From: Simmondsia chinensis
Taxonomy: Eukaryota; Streptophyta; Magnoliopsida; Caryophyllales; Simmondsiaceae
Direction: 5' to 3'
Assembly: GCA_018398585.1 (NCBI GenBank)
Contig: JAGTTD010000008.1
Coordinates: 9,560,501-9,624,500 of the forward strand
Length of the DNA: 64,000 nucleotides
This document shows, piece after piece, positions 59,158 through 64,000 of the stretch. The notes beneath the pieces were generated by a model. It did no database searches. It was not told where the DNA came from and worked only from the letters and a program-made list of their open reading frames with translations. The translations under genes were made by a program, and so were the position numbers. How positions within the stretch are numbered: position 1 is the stretch's first letter; each line of letters starts with the position of its first letter.

Positions 59158-62100
59158 TCAAGAAGTGAAGCTCGAAAATAGGCTATTCAAGAAGTTGTAG
59201 TCCTCCCATGTTGTAAAGTGCTCGTTTAAGTTGCTCCAAGTGACTTGGACTTGGTGAATCTTCCGGTTGTTCAGCTGCAGCACCCGTTCGGACTTGACAG
59301 AGCTTGGTTGCTGCAGTAAAACACCATTTGCTTCAGCTATGGGCGGCTTTTGAGTCGTATCGGCATTTCTCTTAACCTGTTTTGTAAGGAGGGACACATG
59401 AAACACGGGGTGAATGTAAGAATGCGATGGCAAGTCGAGCTTGTACGCCACATTGCCAATTTTTTCCAGAATTTTGTAAGGACCGAAATAACGTGCACAC
59501 AATTTGACGTTGCGTCGGACAGCCACAGTTGATTGCCTATAGGGTTGCAATTTGAGGTAGACCATGTCCCCGACTTGATAGTCCTTGTCTACCCTCTTCT
59601 TGTCCGCATAATGCTTCATTCGAGCCCGAGCTTGTTGGAGATTATCCTTAAGCGATTGCACGAGTTGTCTCCTCTGCTGCACCAGTTTGGTTGCTGCAGA
59701 ATCAGCGACTCTGGGTTGTTGAATCATCATAGGAGAAGGTGGAGAATATCCATACAATGCTCGGAAGGGTGTAGTGCCAATGGATGTGTGGAATTGTGTA
59801 TTGAACCAAAATTCGGCTAAGGAAAGCCAACAGTTCCACTCTTTGGGCCTCGAGAAGACCATACTCCGAAGATATTGCTCCACACATTGGTTAACTCGTT
59901 CGGTTTGTCCATCCGTTTGAGGATGGTAGGACGAACTAAGAGCCAACGTGGTTCCCATTAGCTTGAACAATTCCCTCCAAAAGTTACTTGTGAAGATTTT
60001 GTCTCGGTCTGACACGATGGACTGAGGTAACCCATGTAGCTTGTAGATGTTGTCGAGGAAGAGCTTTGCCAACTTCTCCGCAGTAACGGGTCGAGTAAGA
60101 GCAATAAAATGACTATATTTGGTGAAGCGATCCACCACGACCCATATGACCTCTTTGCTTTCAGATTTCGGTAGCCCCTCAATGAAATCCATACTAATGT
60201 GAACCCAAGCCCCGTCCGGAATGGGAAGAGGTTGAAGAAGTCTCTTGTATCGCGGATCTCCCAGCTTTGTTTGTTGGAAAACTTCACAACACTTCACATA
60301 GTCGCTCACATCTTTTTTCATGCTCGGCCATGTGAAATATGCTTTAATTCATTGATAGGTGCCTTCCACACCCTCGTGACCTCCCCAAGCAGCGTCGTGT
60401 GAGGCTCGGATGACCTGATTTCTCAAGTCCGTAGCAGAACCAATATACAATTTGCCTTGGACGCGTAACAGCCCATTCTGCACTGCCAGGTCTCGGTTCT
60501 CTGCAGCAAGGTTTGCGTCGGTCTGGAGCATTGCAGCAGCCAGCTTTTCACGAGCGAATGGATCTTCCCCATAGGACTTGTGTAGCTCTTCGACCCAAGA
60601 AGGAATTACCACCGAAATGGCTGAGCACGTGCCTGAAACAGTGTCCTCAAAACACCTTGACAGTGCATCTGTAGCTGCGTTTTCTTTGCCACTTCTATAC
60701 TCGATGTCGTAATCAAGTCCTAACATTTTCATCAAGCCTTTCTTTTGAATTCTTGACACGATCTGCTATTCAAGGAGATGTTTGAGGCTTTGGTGATCCG
60801 TCCGAATGGTGAATTTGTGACCCTCCAAATAATGCCTCCATTTCTCCACCGCTAAGAGAATCGCAAGGTATTCCTTTTCATATGTCGACATTGCCTGATG
60901 TTTAGGACTTAAAGCCTAACTTAAATAAGCAATAGGCCTTCCTCCTTGAGAGAGAACAGCCCCAATACCAGTCCCACTTGCGTCGGTCTCCAAAACGAAG
61001 CTTTCGGTGAAATTCGGCATTGTCAAAACCGGTGCTGTGCACATAGCGGTTTTGAGAGCTTCAAAAGCAGCTTGAGACTTCTCGTTCCACCCAAAAGCAT
61101 CCTTCTCCAAGAGCTCGGTTAAAGGTTTGGCAATGGAACCATAACCTTTAATGAATTTTCGGTAATACCCGGTCAACCCCAAGAATCCTCGTAATTGCTT
61201 CAAGGTGATCGGGATTGGCCATTCTTGCATTGCTCGGATCTTGTTAGGATCAGTAGCCACTCCCTCTGATAAGATGATATGGCCCAAATATTCGAGCCTC
61301 CTTTGAGCAAACGAACACTTGGACAATTTTGCAAAAAACCGGTGTTGCCACATCAAGACAAACACTTGTCGAAGGTGTGTGAGGTGAGCTTTATATGTGG
61401 AGCTATAGATCAGTATGTCGTCGAAGAACACCAGCACCGACTTTCTCAGATAAGGCTTGAAGATATCGTTCATAGCCGCTTGGAAGTTGGCCGGAGCATT
61501 TGTTAAACCGAAAGGCATAACAACGAACTCAAAATGGCCATGATGATTTTGAAAAGCGGTTTTGTAAATATCTGACTCGAGGACTCGGATCTGATGGTAC
61601 CCTTGCCTTAAGTCCAGCTTGGAAAAGAAGCACGCCCCATGAAGTTCGTCAAGCAAGTCATCTATGACCGGAATCGGGAACTTGTCTTTCACGGTTAAAG
61701 TATTCAACCGACGATAATCTATGCACATTCGGGCTGTCCCATCCTTCTTCTTCACAAGAATCACGGGTGAAGGAAAAGGACTTCGGCTCGGTTTAATGAA
61801 ACTTAATCGAAGAAGCTCCTCCACTTGTTTCTCTATTTCGGCTTTTTGGCCATGGGGATACCGATATGGCCTAATTTTGAACGGATCAGCGTTTCCTCGT
61901 AGTGGTATGGCGTGGTCCACACTCCTTTGAGGAGGGAGACTTTTAGGCTCCTCAAAGATGTCCCCGAACTCGTTAATTAAGGTCTGAACATCAGGAGGAG
62001 GATCCGGCTGCTGCATAACCGAACTCACCATGAACAAGTGCCCAATCCATTGAATCACCTTCTTTTTAATTCCACCTTGCACATCCTTTACCTCGATCAA

Positions 62101-62256
62101 TTTGAGCTGAGCTTCCTCGGACATGCCTTGCAATGACACCTTAGTGCCATGAACTTCAAAAGCCACGGTCATTTTATCGAAATCAAAGACAACCGGGTTG
62201 AAGGTCCTCATCCAATCCACTCCAAGCACCATGTCGCAACCACCCAAGGGAATCAC
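59158..62256 (-). pseudogene. Minus-strand chromovirus pol: RT, RNase H, integrase, chromodomain
   Basis: One frame with three stops (near 60913, 60762 and 60345). RT has ARMCIDYRRLNT (about 61735), FSKLDLRQGYHQ (about 61620) and VLVFFDDILIYSS (about 61430). RNase H has LETDASGTGIGAVL (about 60990). The integrase has MDFIEGLPKS (about 60190), IVSDRDKIFTSNF (about 60020) and [12 protein letters not shown] (about 59920). The C-terminus reads IHQVQVTWSNLNEHFTTWED, a chromodomain-like end. It is much less damaged than the element at 19389. Confidence 0.88.
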
Positions 62257-63869
62257 TCAGAAATCAAAGGTGATATGATGGCCTTGCATAGACCAAGGGA
62301 AGGCTATGCACTTGTTTTGTGTTGTCAAGGAGTTCCCATCAGCTACCATGACTGCCATAGGATGAGTTTTCGTCACTTCGTGTTTGACCTTCTTAATCAA
62401 CTTCGGGTCAACGAAGCTGTGAGTGCTTCCACTATCAATGAGGATAATAGTGGAGTGTTTTCCAGCCCGTCCCTTGATTTTGATTGTGTTATGAGCCCCA
62501 CTTCCGGTTAGAGCCTTCATGGAGATCTCGACCTCGTCATCACTTGAGTTGCCTTGTAAATTGCATTCCGTCTCCTCTAATTCAGCATCCGACTCGGTAC
62601 TGTCAGCTTCAATTTCAACAGGGACTCGGCTGCCTTTTACATACATAAGTGCTTGAGCTTTGCACCTATGCCCTGGCTGATACGGTTGGTTGCATCTAAA
62701 ACAAAGTCTGGCTGAAAATCTGTCACTGCTTTTACTGCCGAGACTCTTGTTCTGCTGCACTGGTCTCAGTTTGCTGCTGGTTGGATGCTTTCCTTTGTCA
62801 TATGAAGGGACTTGAGTTGCTTCAATCAATTTTGCTTTGTTGTAAGCGCTTGACAAAGTCTTTGGACCAATGGCTTTCACCATGTTTTTGATCCTAGGCT
62901 TAAGGCCACTCACAAAGCAAGAAACGTAGTAAGATTCGGCATCCTCGGGAGCAATGGCCAGAACTGACATCAAATTTACTCTCAAATTTTCAAATCTAAG
63001 CATGTATTCTCTCACACTTGATGTTGGACCAACTTGTTGAAGTTATCCACAACATCCGTTGATTCTCCTTCACCATACCGTTCACACATCTCTTCTACGA
63101 AAAGGCCCCAAGAAAGATGTGGTTTGCTTTTCAACAAACTATAGTACCAAACCTCATGATCACCATGAAGATGGACTGCGGCTAGCTCGAGCTTCTCCTC
63201 CTCAGGTATATTGTAATATAAAAAGTATCGATCACACCTCCTAAGCCAAGATTCCGGTTGCTTTCCATCAAATGGATCGATTTCTACCCTTGGTTGCCTG
63301 TAAGAGCCACTCCTACCCCCAGTTGTATTGTCATTGGTCACGGTTTTATGCTGATATGGTTGATCAGGATGTCTATCAATATGATAGAACACATCGTCTG
63401 TGACATTTTGGTGCATAACAGAATAATATGGCCTGCTGTTCTGTTCTGAATTTTCAGCATTGGTTCGGTAATTAGCAGGTCCGGATACTCGATCGTGATT
63501 TTCTATATTAATTTTAGGTCGAATAGGTTGATATGCAACTGATCTAATGTTAATTGATGGTCCTACACCAGGTTGTAACATAGGAGATTTACCTCGGGTG
63601 TGCATTCCTTCTTGAGGTCTGTCCATGCTAACTTGCTGCTGTTCGATACTCGGGTGCTGCTGATCGACTTCAGCTGTTTGATGAATCTGACTTGCGGGTT
63701 TGAGGATGGCCTCAACACTTGATTCACCATGTTTGTTAACTTGTTCTTGCAAGTGTTCAAGTTTCTCCTCAATTTGTTGCAATCGGTCTTGCACCTTGAC
63801 ATCTTTAGCATCTTTGTCCATCAACAATGCCAAAATCTTATCCATTCTCATATTAAACCCTTGCTGCAT
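62257..63869 (-). pseudogene. Minus-strand chromovirus gag and protease
   Basis: The N-terminal coiled-coil-like part (DRLQQIEEKLEHLQEQVNKH) is followed by capsid FDGKQPESWLRRCDRYF and VHLHGDHEVWYYSLL. A shift near 63020 leads to REYMLRFENL. The zinc knuckle is LCFRCNQPYQPGHRC (about 62690) and the protease has LIDSGSTHSF (about 62430). A TGA at 62257-62259 separates this from pol in the same frame. The true gag start may lie upstream, beyond 63869. Confidence 0.85.
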
Positions 63870-64000
63870 CTCTTGAAGATCTTCCTTAGTAGCATTTTCA
63901 GGTCCAGCCGTGGGGTTTCCAGTGGCAGCCGCAACAAAATCCAGATTGGACCCAGTTGCGTTCGCTCCTCCAGCTCCTGACCTTGTCTGAGCTCCATCCG

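Larger units (their letters stand above)
58709..64000 (-). mobile_element. Ty3 chromovirus on the minus strand, cut by the window end
   Basis: The 3' LTR is 58709-59128 (minus strand TGTTACGAATTA to TTCTACA; the inner end is proposed from TG...CA form). A GACGGAGGGA purine tract precedes it. Coding runs from about 63870 to 59158 with gag, protease, RT, RNase H, integrase and a chromodomain-like end. The 5' LTR and primer site lie beyond 64000, so a target duplication cannot be tested. A TATAAAT promoter motif (minus strand, about 58850) is in the LTR. Confidence 0.88.

Overview
This is nuclear DNA of a flowering plant with a repeat-rich genome. The indications are a 12-exon plant-type metallo-beta-lactamase gene, plant mobile domain (PMD) coding remnants, plant chromoviruses, RTE-type LINEs, hAT and Mutator-like elements, and 5S-rRNA-derived SINEs. 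The species cannot be named from sequence alone.

The only host gene that looks intact is on the + strand at 11381-56548. Twelve exons with GT-AG borders and consistent phases join into 1581 nt (526 codons plus stop). The product resembles the LACTB2-like metallo-beta-lactamase family (Arabidopsis At4g33540 type). It is about 45 kb long only because eleven introns, up to 13.6 kb each, are filled with transposons.

Layout. 1-770 is a Ty1/copia remnant, with an LTR start at 771. 2703-5393 is a 2.7-kb near-palindromic foldback. 5610-7060 is a PMD pseudogene with six in-frame stops. 8468-9230 is an LTR on the minus strand. 9845-11199 is a hAT element with a perfect 8-bp target duplication (TSD), ending about 50 bp upstream of the TATA box of the metallo-beta-lactamase gene. 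Intron 1 holds a Mutator-like inverted-repeat element (11708-16884) interrupted by a copia element and a 5S-headed SINE, then a solo LTR next to exon 2. Intron 2 holds a complete but broken Ty3 chromovirus (19389-25066), a solo LTR, and a 5'-truncated RTE LINE (26668-31032). That LINE contains a small LTR element encoding an RRM-like protein. Intron 5 holds a hAT element, L1 debris and a full-length RTE LINE (40627-44808). Introns 7-11 hold a second 5S-SINE, MITEs, a tail-only SINE insertion and two minisatellite blocks. 58709-64000 is a second chromovirus on the minus strand, cut by the window end.

The strongest biological stories are three. (1) 5S rRNA-headed SINEs share about 70 bp of 3' end with the RTE LINEs in the same gene, which suggests a LINE/SINE partnership. 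(2) The chromovirus LTR at 19389 carries seven GAA units at exact 10-bp spacing plus a perfect TTC-GAA-TTC-GA element, an arrangement like heat-shock elements. (3) A short LTR element encodes a polypyrimidine-tract-binding-like RRM.
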